From assembly GCA_023299895.1 (NCBI GenBank), contig JALZWI010000010.1, positions 1 through 10,115 of the forward strand: 10,115 bases of DNA. The letters run 5' to 3'. The stretch's first letter is position 1. Each line of letters begins with the position of its first letter. Of the stretch, positions 1 through 6,670 are shown piece after piece. Source of the DNA: Arenicella sp. Its GTDB lineage: Bacteria; Pseudomonadota; Gammaproteobacteria; Arenicellales; Arenicellaceae. The notes under the pieces are model-generated. The model worked only from the letters and a program-made list of their open reading frames with translations. It was not told where the DNA came from and searched no databases. The position numbers were made by a program, and so were the translations under genes.

Positions 1-22
1 GGCTGTCTAATGAATTAGTCAT
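1..22 (-). CDS. possible start of the next minus-strand gene (partial, 7 codons)
   Basis: On the minus strand an ATG at 22-20 opens a frame that reads MTNSLDS to the window edge. A TATAAT hexamer lies at 68-63 on the same strand, which would place a transcription start about 34 bases upstream of this ATG, but no convincing -35 box accompanies it. In many gammaproteobacteria valS lies directly after pepA-holC, so a gene is expected here. Seven codons cannot identify it, and the ribosome binding site is weak (only AAGAA just before the ATG). This is a pointer to a probable neighbour rather than an identification. Confidence 0.2.
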
Positions 23-62
23 TTCTTGTTATGTTTTATAAGTAAGCGAAAGCAAGAGCGGG

Positions 63-68
63 ATTATA
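63..68 (-). promoter_or_regulatory. candidate -10 element downstream of holC
   Basis: A perfect TATAAT hexamer sits on the minus strand just after the holC stop and 41 bases before the possible ATG at 22. The expected -35 position (about 86-91) reads ACTCCC, which is poor. A TTGAAT at 85-80 is too close (11-base spacer). It may start the next gene, or may be chance in AT-rich sequence. Confidence 0.2.
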
Positions 69-74
69 CGCGAG

Positions 75-527
75 CTATAATTCAAGGGAGTGTGTTTTTA
101 TTTCAAAGCCTTCTTGTTGATAGTTTTTATAACGTAATCGTCCAGCAATTTTTTGTTCGTCTTGTTGCTCGACAATTTCAGCAATACGAACAAAGTGATG
201 ACTAAACACTGGCGTGTTTTGACAAAGATTAATGAGTACATCGTAATTGTTTTTTAAGACGTCATTATTAATCGACTCTCTGTCACCGATGTGTATCAGG
301 CTTTGACCTTTGGAATTTGCAACGTTTTCATGGGCAACAAAACTTGTGCCACTGAATGACCATAAATACTGATCTAGCTGTGCCGTCGATTCTTTAGAGT
401 CAGTCGCGATCAATGTTTTTTTTTGCAGTTTCAGTAATTTGTTAGATAGACGGCTCGCCAATTTATACTTGGCATCGGTGATTTGATTTTCGATCAAATA
501 AAAATCGACTTGCTTGCTCATAGTCAT
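75..527 (-). CDS. holC: DNA polymerase III subunit chi (HolC)
   Basis: This 150-residue protein matches the HolC family in length and layout. Chi joins the psi subunit (HolD) to the clamp loader and contacts single-stranded DNA-binding protein during chromosome replication; it is cytoplasmic. Visible hallmarks are an N-terminal strand VDFYLI (7-12), a helix followed by KKTLIAT (36-42), the LDQYLW motif (51-56) with the downstream FVAHE (63-67), the strand DVLINL (96-101), and the C-terminal block RLRYKNYQQEGF (130-141), which resembles the RYKAYRVAGF segment of E. coli HolC. It follows pepA after 11 bases, the usual gammaproteobacterial order, and is probably cotranscribed with it. The start is uncertain: ATG at 527 and ATG at 521 (residue 3) are both possible, and neither has a strong Shine-Dalgarno sequence. 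No defect is seen. Confidence 0.93.
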   Translation of the reverse strand: MTMSKQVDFYLIENQITDAKYKLASRLSNKLLKLQKKTLIATDSKESTAQLDQYLWSFSGTSFVAHENVANSKGQSLIHIGDRESINNDVLKNNYDVLINLCQNTPVFSHHFVRIAEIVEQQDEQKIAGRLRYKNYQQEGFEIKTHSLEL

Positions 528-538
528 GTAACGTTTGC

Positions 539-2026
539 TTAGCTATGGTCGATCAAGTACTGAGTTAAAATAGGTACAGCGCGACCGGTCGCACGCTTAC
601 CTGCTGAGCCACCCCAAGCAGTGCCTGCAATATCTAAATGCGCCCATTTAAAATCTTCAGTGAAATAGGATAGAAAAGAGCCAGCAGTAATTGAACCTGC
701 CGTTGGTCCTCCAATATTGGCTAAGTCAGCGTAGTCACTTTTTAATTGTTGCTTATAGCTCTCTTTAATTGGTAGTTGCCAAGCAAAATCGAGACTTGTT
801 TCGCCGGCCGCTAATAAATTATCGACTACGGTTTGGTCATTGCCCATAACGCCTGCAGTTTGGTGGCCAAGCGCGACAATAACGGCACCAGTCAATGTGG
901 CTATATCAACGACGGTAGCAGGCTTAAAACGTTTGGTATAAGTCAATGCATCACACAAAATAAGCCGACCTTCGGCATCGGTGTTTAAAATTTCGATGGT
1001 TGTGCCAGACATGCTGGTGACGACATCACCTGGTTTGTTGGCAATCCCGTCTGGCAGATTTTCAGAACTAGGCACCACACCAACAATATTGATCGGCAGC
1101 TTTAATTGTGCCGCAGCAAGGAGCGAACCAAATACGCTTGCAGCACCACACATATCGTATTTCATCTCGTCCATTTTACCAGCCGGTTTAAGCGAAATGC
1201 CGCCAGCATCAAAGGTCAAACCTTTACCAACTAGGGCGTGAGGTGCCTGTTTAGGGTCTTTAGCTCCTTGATATTGCATAACAATTAGTTTGGCTGGCTC
1301 ACGGCTGCCTTTGCTGACAGATAGTAATGAACCCATGCCTAGTTCTTGCATGTCTTTTTCGCTTAATACGTTTACCCTTAAGCCATGCGACTTGCCCAGT
1401 TTACGGGCTTGTGTTGCTAAATAACTAGGTGTGCAGACATTGCCTGGCATATTGCCGAGGTTTTTAGCCAGCGTTTTGCCATTATCAATAGCTAGGCCTG
1501 TCGCCGCACCTTTTTTCGCCAGAGACATCTGTTGTTTGTCATCACAAAGAATCACGAATTTAGCGTTCTTCGCAGGTTTAGGTGTTCTCGCCGCTTTAGG
1601 CTGTTTAATGTATTGGTAATAACTGTCACCGAGTGCTTCTAATAAATGACGGCTTACTGTCTCTGCGCCAAGTTGATTGAACAGCGGACTAAGATCAAAG
1701 TTGGCGTTGGTGATGTTGTGTGCTTTAAGTTGCTTGGCAATTTTGTTTAACAAGTCGCGCAATGATTCAGTATTTAATTTTTTGGGGTCACCACAGCCAA
1801 CTAATATTAATTTTTGTGCATCAATACCAATTGGCAATGGAATACTAATTATCTGTCCATTAGCTGCGCTGAACTGATCTGATTTATCAAGTTGATCGAT
1901 GATGCCGTTCGACAATTTATTTAATTGAGCTAGCTGCGAACTGAGTTTTTTCAGTGGTTTCATTACCACAACAAGGCAATCGGTTTTTAATTGTAAATTT
2001 TTAGTTGCTTTAACTTGATAGTTCAC
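539..2026 (-). CDS. pepA: leucyl aminopeptidase PepA (M17 family, cytosolic)
   Basis: PepA removes N-terminal residues from peptides using two metal ions. In E. coli it also binds DNA and assists Xer recombination. The 495-residue length is close to E. coli PepA (503). The N-terminal macro-like domain covers about 1-170 and the catalytic domain about 180-495. The metal and catalytic residues are all present: K268 and D273 in VGKGLTFDAGG, K280 in SLKP, D291 in KYDMCGAA, and D350, E352 and R354 in the signature NTDAEGRL (348-355). They correspond to E. coli K270, D275, K282, D293, D352, E354 and R356. The start is a GTG at 2026, supported by AGGA with a 7-base spacer; no ATG lies nearby in frame. 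It precedes holC in a probable two-gene operon and is divergent from lptF. The active site is intact, so the enzyme should be functional. Whether it keeps the DNA-binding role cannot be told. Confidence 0.97.
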   Translation of the reverse strand: MNYQVKATKNLQLKTDCLVVVMKPLKKLSSQLAQLNKLSNGIIDQLDKSDQFSAANGQIISIPLPIGIDAQKLILVGCGDPKKLNTESLRDLLNKIAKQLKAHNITNANFDLSPLFNQLGAETVSRHLLEALGDSYYQYIKQPKAARTPKPAKNAKFVILCDDKQQMSLAKKGAATGLAIDNGKTLAKNLGNMPGNVCTPSYLATQARKLGKSHGLRVNVLSEKDMQELGMGSLLSVSKGSREPAKLIVMQYQGAKDPKQAPHALVGKGLTFDAGGISLKPAGKMDEMKYDMCGAASVFGSLLAAAQLKLPINIVGVVPSSENLPDGIANKPGDVVTSMSGTTIEILNTDAEGRLILCDALTYTKRFKPATVVDIATLTGAVIVALGHQTAGVMGNDQTVVDNLLAAGETSLDFAWQLPIKESYKQQLKSDYADLANIGGPTAGSITAGSFLSYFTEDFKWAHLDIAGTAWGGSAGKRATGRAVPILTQYLIDHS

Positions 2027-2220
2027 AGTAGGTTCCTATTAAATTTATCTATGTTTAATTGAATATTTGCATTAGATTGTCTATGTAATGATGACTAATG
2101 CTGATTTACAGTCACAAACAATGCATAATAAAGGCTGATGATTATAACGCCTTTTCACTAAAGCTGTGACCCAGATATTATCTTTGAATAAGTTTTTATT
2201 CTGCCTATTTATTTACTGAC
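2027..2220. promoter_or_regulatory. divergent promoter region between pepA and lptF
   Basis: This AT-rich 194-bp gap must hold the promoters of both operons. For pepA (minus strand) the best candidate is GTCACA at 2170-2165 with an 18-base spacer to a perfect TATAAT at 2146-2141, giving a leader of roughly 110 bases. For lptF (plus strand) a TTGAAT at 2184-2189 is followed after 16 bases by the weak hexamer TATTTA at 2206-2211. That would leave almost no leader before the ATG at 2221. A second TTGAAT at 2059-2064 has TGTAAT 19 bases on. None is strong enough to be certain. Confidence 0.4.
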
Positions 2221-3324
2221 ATGATTATAAATAAATCGTTCATTAATGAAGTGATTCGTACAGCTTTGGCCGTCACGTTTGTAATTATAAGTATCTTTTT
2301 GGTATTGCGAGTCATGGGTTTTTTAAGCCAAGCGGCAGAAGGTACCATACCCGTTGAGGGTGTATTCAACCTCGTGCTATTAAAAATGGTCGGCTATTTG
2401 GACGTGATGCTGCCACTGATGTTTTATATCGCGATGATTATGGTATTGAATCGTTGGTATAATGACCGTGAAATGGCAGTGTTGGCCAGTGCGGGTCTCG
2501 GGATTATCCATTTTTTGAAACCTACAACTTATTTGATAGTCTTTATCGGAGGGTTGGTTGCTTTCTTTTCTTTCTATTTAGCGCCGCTTTCAGTAGCAAA
2601 GGGCTATGCATTGGAGAGCGAGTATCGACAAAGTAATGAAGTGTCGGGTGTCGTAACCGGTCGGTTTGTCGAAGCCAAAGATGGTAATGGCGTGTATTTT
2701 GTCGAAGAATATAATCGTGCAACAGGAAATTATGAAAATGTATTTGTTTATCGAGCCTCATTTGAGAGAGAAGGTGTGGTGGTTGCAGATCATGCTTATC
2801 GTACTGAAGATGAAAAAACACGTGATCAATTTTTAGTATTGGTCAATGGCACGCGCTATGAAGGCACGCCTGGTTCACCGGATTATCGAGTAATTGATTT
2901 TGAGAAATATGCAGTTCGAATTGAATCTAAACATCGTTCGCAACTGTATTTACCGGTCAACGCTAGGCCTAATATAGAGTTGATGGGCTCAGAAGACCCA
3001 CGAGAGCGAAGTGAGTGGTATTGGCGTGTAGCTAAAATATTCACCTTGCCAATATTAGCATTATTTGCACTGGGTTTATCTTTTGTGGACGCTCGTCGTG
3101 GTAAGGCGACTGGTATGGTAATGGCATTCTTAGTTTACTTGACCTATACCAATTTGCTTGGTTATACCGTTACGCTAATCCGAAAAGGTAATGTAACGTC
3201 ACCTGCGCCAATAATTTTGGTGCATGGTTTGTATTTTGTCATTGCTATTTATTGTTTATACCGGCGCAACTATAACTTGCCCTTGCTGCCGAGTTTGAGC
3301 TGGCGCAGGCAGTCGGCTACGTGA
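2221..3324 (+). CDS. lptF: LPS export ABC transporter permease LptF
   Basis: LptF is one of the two inner-membrane permeases of LptB2FG, which extracts lipopolysaccharide from the inner membrane and pushes it onto the LptC-LptA-LptD bridge. The 367-residue length is nearly that of E. coli LptF (366). The family pattern (YjgP/YjgQ) is clear: membrane segments at about 14-32, 52-76 and 102-122, a periplasmic beta-jellyroll domain at about 125-260, then segments at about 268-288, 298-317 and 328-347. The cytoplasmic loop NDREMAVLASAG (81-92) is the coupling-helix region that contacts the ATPase LptB, with its conserved acidic residue E84. VLVNGTRYEGTPGSPDYRVIDF (206-227) matches the LptF jellyroll. 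lptG follows after 16 bases. No Shine-Dalgarno sequence is visible before the ATG. The ATPase gene lptB is not in the window. Confidence 0.95.
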   Translation: MIINKSFINEVIRTALAVTFVIISIFLVLRVMGFLSQAAEGTIPVEGVFNLVLLKMVGYLDVMLPLMFYIAMIMVLNRWYNDREMAVLASAGLGIIHFLKPTTYLIVFIGGLVAFFSFYLAPLSVAKGYALESEYRQSNEVSGVVTGRFVEAKDGNGVYFVEEYNRATGNYENVFVYRASFEREGVVVADHAYRTEDEKTRDQFLVLVNGTRYEGTPGSPDYRVIDFEKYAVRIESKHRSQLYLPVNARPNIELMGSEDPRERSEWYWRVAKIFTLPILALFALGLSFVDARRGKATGMVMAFLVYLTYTNLLGYTVTLIRKGNVTSPAPIILVHGLYFVIAIYCLYRRNYNLPLLPSLSWRRQSAT

Positions 3325-3340
3325 CTTATTTATAAAGAAT

Positions 3341-4408
3341 ATGCGTATTTTAGATTTATATATTGGTAAGACTATACTCAGTCACATCATGGTAACAGTC
3401 ATGGTGTTACTTGGTTTATTTACCTTCGTAACCTTTATTGATGAGCTGGGCAATCTCGATAGGGGTGCATACGGAATAAGTCAGATTATTCAGTATGTGT
3501 TTCTTAGTATCCCAAAAATTTTGTATGAAGTCTTTCCAATGGCGGCCTTAATTGGTTCCATTATGGGTTTATCGGTATTAGCACGAGATTCTGAACTGAT
3601 TGTGATGCGTGCGGCAGGCATTTCGATTATCAGAATAGTTCTGTCAGTCCTTAAAGTAGGGATCCTTCTAGCCGGAATCGCTATGATCATGGGCGAAGTT
3701 GTCTCTCCTTATACGGAAACTAAGGCACAAAAAATTCGTGCCGAATCGATACAAAATAATAATATTGGCCAAGAGCAAAATTTTGGTCTGTGGTTACGTG
3801 ATGACAACACTTACGTTAATGTTGGCGAAATTCTGCCGGACTTAACACTCTTAAATGTAAAAATATTTGAGTTTGATAATCAAAATTCCCTGCGCTATCT
3901 GACGGCTGCCGATCAAGGTGAATATCAAAATCAGCGTTGGTTATTAAAAGGCTTACACCGCACTGCGATTAACGATGAGAGCTCGGCTGCTGATACGGTT
4001 TCAGCTGCCTATTGGAGTACAGTAGTGAATCCTGATATTTTACGTGTATTCATGATTCAGCCAGATCAGTTGTCAATTTGGCAGCTAGATCGATATATTG
4101 ATCACTTGAAAACCAATAAGCAGGAAACCAATAACTATGAACTTGCCTATTGGGCAAAAATTGTGACACCATTTGCAACGGCCGTTATGTTGATTCTTTC
4201 AGTGCCGTTTGTGTTTAAAAATGCTCGAAGTGGTAATTTAGGGCGTAGTTTATTTACTGGGATTATGGTTGGTTTGGCGTTCTTTATTTTAAATCGAGCC
4301 TTTAGTTACTTTGTACCTCTGTTTAATATTCCCCCGGTTATTGGTGCGGTCGTACCGACTTTGCTCGTATGTATACTGAGCATCGTGATGATACGAAGAA
4401 TCGTTTAG
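3341..4408 (+). CDS. lptG: LPS export ABC transporter permease LptG
   Basis: LptG is the partner permease of LptF in LptB2FG, the inner-membrane engine of lipopolysaccharide transport. It has 355 residues against 360 in E. coli. Membrane segments are predicted at about 12-34, 62-80, 100-120, 272-292, 301-321 and 333-351, with a periplasmic jellyroll domain at about 125-265. The coupling-helix region ARDSELIVMRAAGIS (81-95) resembles the LptG sequence SELVVMQASG, with E85 as the conserved acidic residue expected to contact LptB. The N-terminal LDLYIGKTIL and the IDELGN segment (33-38) also fit LptG rather than LptF. It lies 16 bases after lptF, so the two are almost certainly cotranscribed and made in equal amounts. 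AAAGA before the ATG is a weak ribosome binding site. The gene appears complete. Confidence 0.95.
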   Translation: MRILDLYIGKTILSHIMVTVMVLLGLFTFVTFIDELGNLDRGAYGISQIIQYVFLSIPKILYEVFPMAALIGSIMGLSVLARDSELIVMRAAGISIIRIVLSVLKVGILLAGIAMIMGEVVSPYTETKAQKIRAESIQNNNIGQEQNFGLWLRDDNTYVNVGEILPDLTLLNVKIFEFDNQNSLRYLTAADQGEYQNQRWLLKGLHRTAINDESSAADTVSAAYWSTVVNPDILRVFMIQPDQLSIWQLDRYIDHLKTNKQETNNYELAYWAKIVTPFATAVMLILSVPFVFKNARSGNLGRSLFTGIMVGLAFFILNRAFSYFVPLFNIPPVIGAVVPTLLVCILSIVMIRRIV

Positions 4409-4419
4409 CGATCTTTTTA

Positions 4420-4445
4420 AGCTAGCACGTTGAGTGCTTTGAGCT
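4420..4445 (+). terminator. weak hairpin after lptG
   Basis: Starting 11 bases after the lptG stop, AGCT-AGCAC (4420-4428) can pair with GTGCT (4434-4438) and, across a 3-base bulge, AGCT (4442-4445), leaving a 5-base loop. Only a short T run (two to three) follows the inner stem, and the outer arm overlaps the first 12-bp repeat. It could end lptFG transcription or protect the message 3' end, but it is not a classic intrinsic terminator. Confidence 0.25.
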
Positions 4446-4519
4446 CAGGGCTGTTAATTGCTCAGGGCTGTTAATAACCCCGCTCAGGGCTGTCTGTTAA
4501 TACAATTGCTCAGGGCTGT
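4443..4519. repeat. four direct copies of a 12-bp repeat between convergent genes
   Basis: GCTCAGGGCTGT occurs exactly at 4443-4454, 4460-4471, 4482-4493 and 4508-4519, with start-to-start spacings of 17, 22 and 26 bases. Each copy is followed within a few bases by TTAAT, so the wider unit reads roughly GCTCAGGGCTGTTAATT with small insertions in copies 3 and 4. The array lies in the 140-bp gap between the lptG stop and the RDD gene stop, so it is noncoding. The irregular spacing argues against a CRISPR array. It looks like a degenerate minisatellite or a cluster of an interspersed genomic repeat. Its function is unknown. Confidence 0.85.
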
Positions 4520-4548
4520 ACTATTTAATGCACCCGTATAAGACTGTT

Positions 4549-5046
4549 TTATTTTTTGGGTTGTTGCTCTTTTGGTACAAAGATAATTTGAGTGCCAGAT
4601 ATACTGTCGTGCCAGCTTTGTTTGCGACTATTCAATAAAATCCAAGCAAACCCCATCCCCACTGCAGTCCAAGAGATAATAGCGACACAATAGCGGATCA
4701 GAGCGATCTTCCAAGTAATGAATTTCCCATCCGGCTTTATAAGATAAAGATTCCAAGCGCGCATTCCTAGTGTTTGACCACCGTTAGTCCAGAACCAAGC
4801 ATAGAAAATGAAGCTGATCACAATGCAATTAATAGAAACAATGACACCGCCAACGATTCGACCTGACTGAGATAACTCAATCATTTTTGGGTTTTCTAAT
4901 GTTGCTGGATCAATGAAAAAGCTCTCAGGCGCAACAAACATAAACACTGCCATCAGTAGGGCAGACGTTACCATAGCAACGGCAAGCAACAGTAAACCGT
5001 CATAGACCACAATTAATATACGCTTAAAAAAGCCTGGGGTGTGCAT
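4549..5046 (-). CDS. RDD family inner-membrane protein
   Basis: This 165-residue integral membrane protein carries the three residues that name the RDD family: R9 and D16 in the first segment (KRILIVVYDGLLL, 8-20) and D147 in SWHDSISGTQ (144-153). The typical GGQTLGMRAW block is at 89-98, with an arginine at 118. Hydrophobic segments are at about 10-38, 64-86 and 118-138. RDD proteins are small membrane proteins of mostly unknown role; some have been linked to ion or solute transport, but nothing here shows a substrate. The ATG at 5046 has AGG 8 bases upstream as its ribosome binding site. The gene is convergent with lptG and divergent from the three-gene cluster, so it is probably transcribed alone. 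Family assignment is firm; function is not. Confidence 0.9.
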   Translation of the reverse strand: MHTPGFFKRILIVVYDGLLLLAVAMVTSALLMAVFMFVAPESFFIDPATLENPKMIELSQSGRIVGGVIVSINCIVISFIFYAWFWTNGGQTLGMRAWNLYLIKPDGKFITWKIALIRYCVAIISWTAVGMGFAWILLNSRKQSWHDSISGTQIIFVPKEQQPKK

Positions 5047-5092
5047 TTTTTTAACCTAATAAAAGTAAAATAGTGGAAACTTAATGAACATA

Positions 5093-5098
5093 ATTATA
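5093..5098 (-). promoter_or_regulatory. candidate -10 of the RDD gene
   Basis: A perfect TATAAT hexamer on the minus strand lies 47 bases upstream of the RDD-gene ATG, which would give a leader of about 40 bases. The -35 position reads TACTTA at a 17-base spacer, a poor match, so the call rests on the -10 hexamer and its position. Confidence 0.35.
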
Positions 5099-5193
5099 GC
5101 TTAGTAATAGGCAAATAAGTATTTTGTACACAGATACGCTGTCATGTAACGAAATTGTAACAATTAGCAATATTATTTATTCTTAATCGTCAA

Positions 5194-5213
5194 CAATGGC
5201 TTGCAAGCCATTG
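5194..5213. repeat. perfect 20-bp palindrome followed by a T-rich tract
   Basis: CAATGGCTTG is followed directly by its exact reverse complement CAAGCCATTG. As RNA from the plus strand it gives a 7-bp stem with a 6-base loop, followed by ATTTTTATTGTTTTTT, which resembles an intrinsic terminator. No annotated plus-strand gene ends here, so it would end an unknown short transcript. As DNA it is equally good as a binding site for a dimeric regulator. The sequence alone does not decide. Confidence 0.75.
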
Positions 5214-5303
5214 ATTTTTATTGTTTTTTACTTTTTGATTAAAAATTAATCAAACCGCTGAATTTGTTGTAACTATGGGCTGAATTGTATTGTGTTAACA
5301 AAG

Positions 5304-5326
5304 TTATCCACAGGCTGTGTGGATAA
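5304..5326. promoter_or_regulatory. inverted pair of perfect DnaA boxes
   Basis: TTATCCACA (5304-5312) and its reverse complement TGTGGATAA (5318-5326) are separated by GGCTG. Both match the strongest DnaA-box consensus TTATNCACA at every position. They lie about 50 bases after a very AT-rich tract and 159 bases before the first gene of the downstream cluster. Possible roles are DnaA control of that cluster, a DnaA titration or reactivation locus, or part of a replication origin. Origins in this class usually lie near dnaA, gidA or rpmH, none of which is seen here. Confidence 0.7.
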
Positions 5327-5374
5327 ATAAAAGAGTCACAAATAAGGTTTGAAATAGGTTCAGACTGTAAACGC

Positions 5375-5413
5375 CTACTTTGCTAAATTTTACTTTTGAA
5401 TTTTTCAAAGTAG
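5375..5413. promoter_or_regulatory. inverted repeat overlapping the cluster promoter (possible operator)
   Basis: CTACTTTG (5375-5382) is the exact reverse complement of CAAAGTAG (5406-5413), with a 23-base spacer. A nested inverted repeat TTTGAA-TTT-TTCAAA occupies 5395-5409. The right arm overlaps the predicted -35 box, a position that would suit a repressor or activator. The protein that would bind it is unknown. Confidence 0.4.
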
Positions 5414-5432
5414 TTAGTTAAAGTGATAAGAT
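5404..5432 (+). promoter_or_regulatory. candidate sigma-70 promoter of the three-gene cluster
   Basis: TTCAAA (5404-5409) and TAAGAT (5427-5432) are separated by 17 bases, each matching four of six consensus positions. TGA directly before the -10 box makes it an extended -10 element. Transcription would start near 5439, giving a leader of about 45 bases. An overlapping alternative is TTGAAT (5396-5401) with TAAAGT (5419-5424), also at 17 bases. Confidence 0.45.
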
Positions 5433-5484
5433 ATTGTAATAAGAATTAGACAAAACTTACCACCATTCAACTTCGAGGGAAAAT

Positions 5485-6657
5485 ATGAGCAAGACCACAT
5501 TTGCGTATTTAGATAAAGCACTGTCACAAATTAGAGACCTAGGTTTGATGCCAGAAGAAGTTGATGAAGCCCCAGTGGTTGCCTTATTAGAAAAACTAAC
5601 TGACATAGACGAGAGCAAAGTGGTTGCGATTGCACGTACCTTAAGTCAAGCATCCGTCTTTAATGACATTGTCAGAGAGCAAGTTTCACAAATGACTGTA
5701 GGTGAGCGTTATGAAAAAATCACCGAAGCTTTTGATTCGATTCGCAGTGACGCGAAACGTATGGTTGACCAGTTAGATGATGGTAAGGTTGACACCTTTG
5801 AACGAGTTAACAATGTTTGGATGAAAGTCACACGCGGCGATATTGCTTCACGCTTTGATGCTATCAAAGACACTTACCTTGAAGTAGCTGCGGACTCACG
5901 TGAACAAATAGAACGCGAGCATGTTATTTTAGAGGCCTATCAAGATTTTCGTGGGGCGATTAAACAGTCTGAAATTTATGCGCTTGATGTATTAAAGCAA
6001 ACTGAAGCGATTTGGAATAAAGCCGAAGGTGCTTTAGGCCAAGCTAACGACACAGTTGCGACATTCCAAGGTGAAGATTTAGCTGAGCGCGCGAAGCTCG
6101 AACTCGCGCGTGATGAACGCATGCGAGAATTACAATTTTGTGAAGACCGTTATCAAGTTGCTAAAGATATCTCTGATAACTTAACTGTGAGTTATAACAC
6201 CTCAGAAGTTGTGATGGCACGTTTAATGCAGACTAACAGTGCCAAAGAGCGTGTATATAAACAAGCGATAACTTTCTTTGGCACTAATGAATCAGTACTC
6301 ACAGCTTTAACGGCTTCATTCACAGGCCTGTTTGGTCTTCACGAAGCAACGCAAACACTTGAAGCAATGAAAGAAGGTGTCTCTAAAAGCCTAGAAGATC
6401 TTGCCGATATTGGTGGGAAAGTTCAAGAAGCAGCGGTACGCGCTGGATACGGGCCGACAATACGCGCCGATGCGGTTAAAAAACTAGTCGACTCGGTTGT
6501 CAATTTCCAAGAACGTTCACGAGAAATTATTCTAGAGATGCGAGTTTTATCAACCAAAAATGCTGAAGAAATTCGTGAATCAGTGGAAGATGGTAAACAG
6601 CGCATGGCTAAAGTTATTGCTCGTGGTGGCTCTTTAGCATTACCGCATAAATTCTAA
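5485..6657 (+). CDS. uncharacterised helical protein resembling TelA/KlaB family
   Basis: I do not recognise a characterised homologue. The 390-residue protein has no signal peptide or membrane segment, is highly charged, and should be almost wholly alpha-helical, with long helices at about 75-115, 130-185, 195-260, 285-320 and 328-378. Its length, the block RDERMRELQFCEDRYQVAKDI (209-229) followed by a polar stretch, and the hydrophobic segment around 260-285 recall TelA/KlaB proteins. TelA was named for tellurite resistance but acts in poorly understood envelope-related processes. This resemblance is by eye and moderate. A small Gly-rich loop RAGYGPTIRADA (319-330) stands out as possibly conserved. 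The ATG is well supported by GAGGGA 4 bases upstream. It is the first and best-expressed-looking gene of the cluster; the next gene starts 13 bases later, so a shared complex is likely. No defect is seen. Confidence 0.6.
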   Translation: MSKTTFAYLDKALSQIRDLGLMPEEVDEAPVVALLEKLTDIDESKVVAIARTLSQASVFNDIVREQVSQMTVGERYEKITEAFDSIRSDAKRMVDQLDDGKVDTFERVNNVWMKVTRGDIASRFDAIKDTYLEVAADSREQIEREHVILEAYQDFRGAIKQSEIYALDVLKQTEAIWNKAEGALGQANDTVATFQGEDLAERAKLELARDERMRELQFCEDRYQVAKDISDNLTVSYNTSEVVMARLMQTNSAKERVYKQAITFFGTNESVLTALTASFTGLFGLHEATQTLEAMKEGVSKSLEDLADIGGKVQEAAVRAGYGPTIRADAVKKLVDSVVNFQERSREIILEMRVLSTKNAEEIRESVEDGKQRMAKVIARGGSLALPHKF

Positions 6658-6670
6658 TTATTGATCTAGT

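Larger units (their letters stand above)
5047..5484. other. 438-bp intergenic region with DnaA boxes, palindromes and promoters
   Basis: No credible gene lies here. On the minus strand a perfect TATAAT at 5098-5093 probably belongs to the RDD gene promoter, though its -35 is poor. On the plus strand the order is: a one-mismatch DnaA box TTGTACACA (5124-5132), a perfect 20-bp palindrome (5194-5213), a very T-rich tract (about 5214-5251) containing the AT palindrome GATTAA-AAA-TTAATC (5237-5251), two perfect DnaA boxes in inverted orientation (5304-5326), and an inverted repeat and promoter for the downstream cluster (5375-5432). No GATC site occurs in the region, so it is unlike an enterobacterial oriC, which is rich in GATC. 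Confidence 0.7.

Noticed and set aside
981..1241. 86-codon plus-strand open frame inside pepA
   Set aside because: Antisense shadow over the conserved PepA active-site region.
2543..2821. 92-codon minus-strand open frame inside lptF
   Set aside because: His- and Leu-rich shadow of the lptF coding strand; lptF is a clear conserved gene.
4443..4519. CRISPR array
   Set aside because: Repeat unit is only 12 bp, spacings are 17-26 bp and irregular, inter-copy sequence is itself similar, and no cas gene is near.
5047..5484. Chromosomal origin (oriC) as a firm call
   Set aside because: Only two perfect DnaA boxes plus one degenerate box, no GATC cluster and no dnaA, gidA, rpmH or dnaN beside it. 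Kept as a candidate DnaA-binding locus only.
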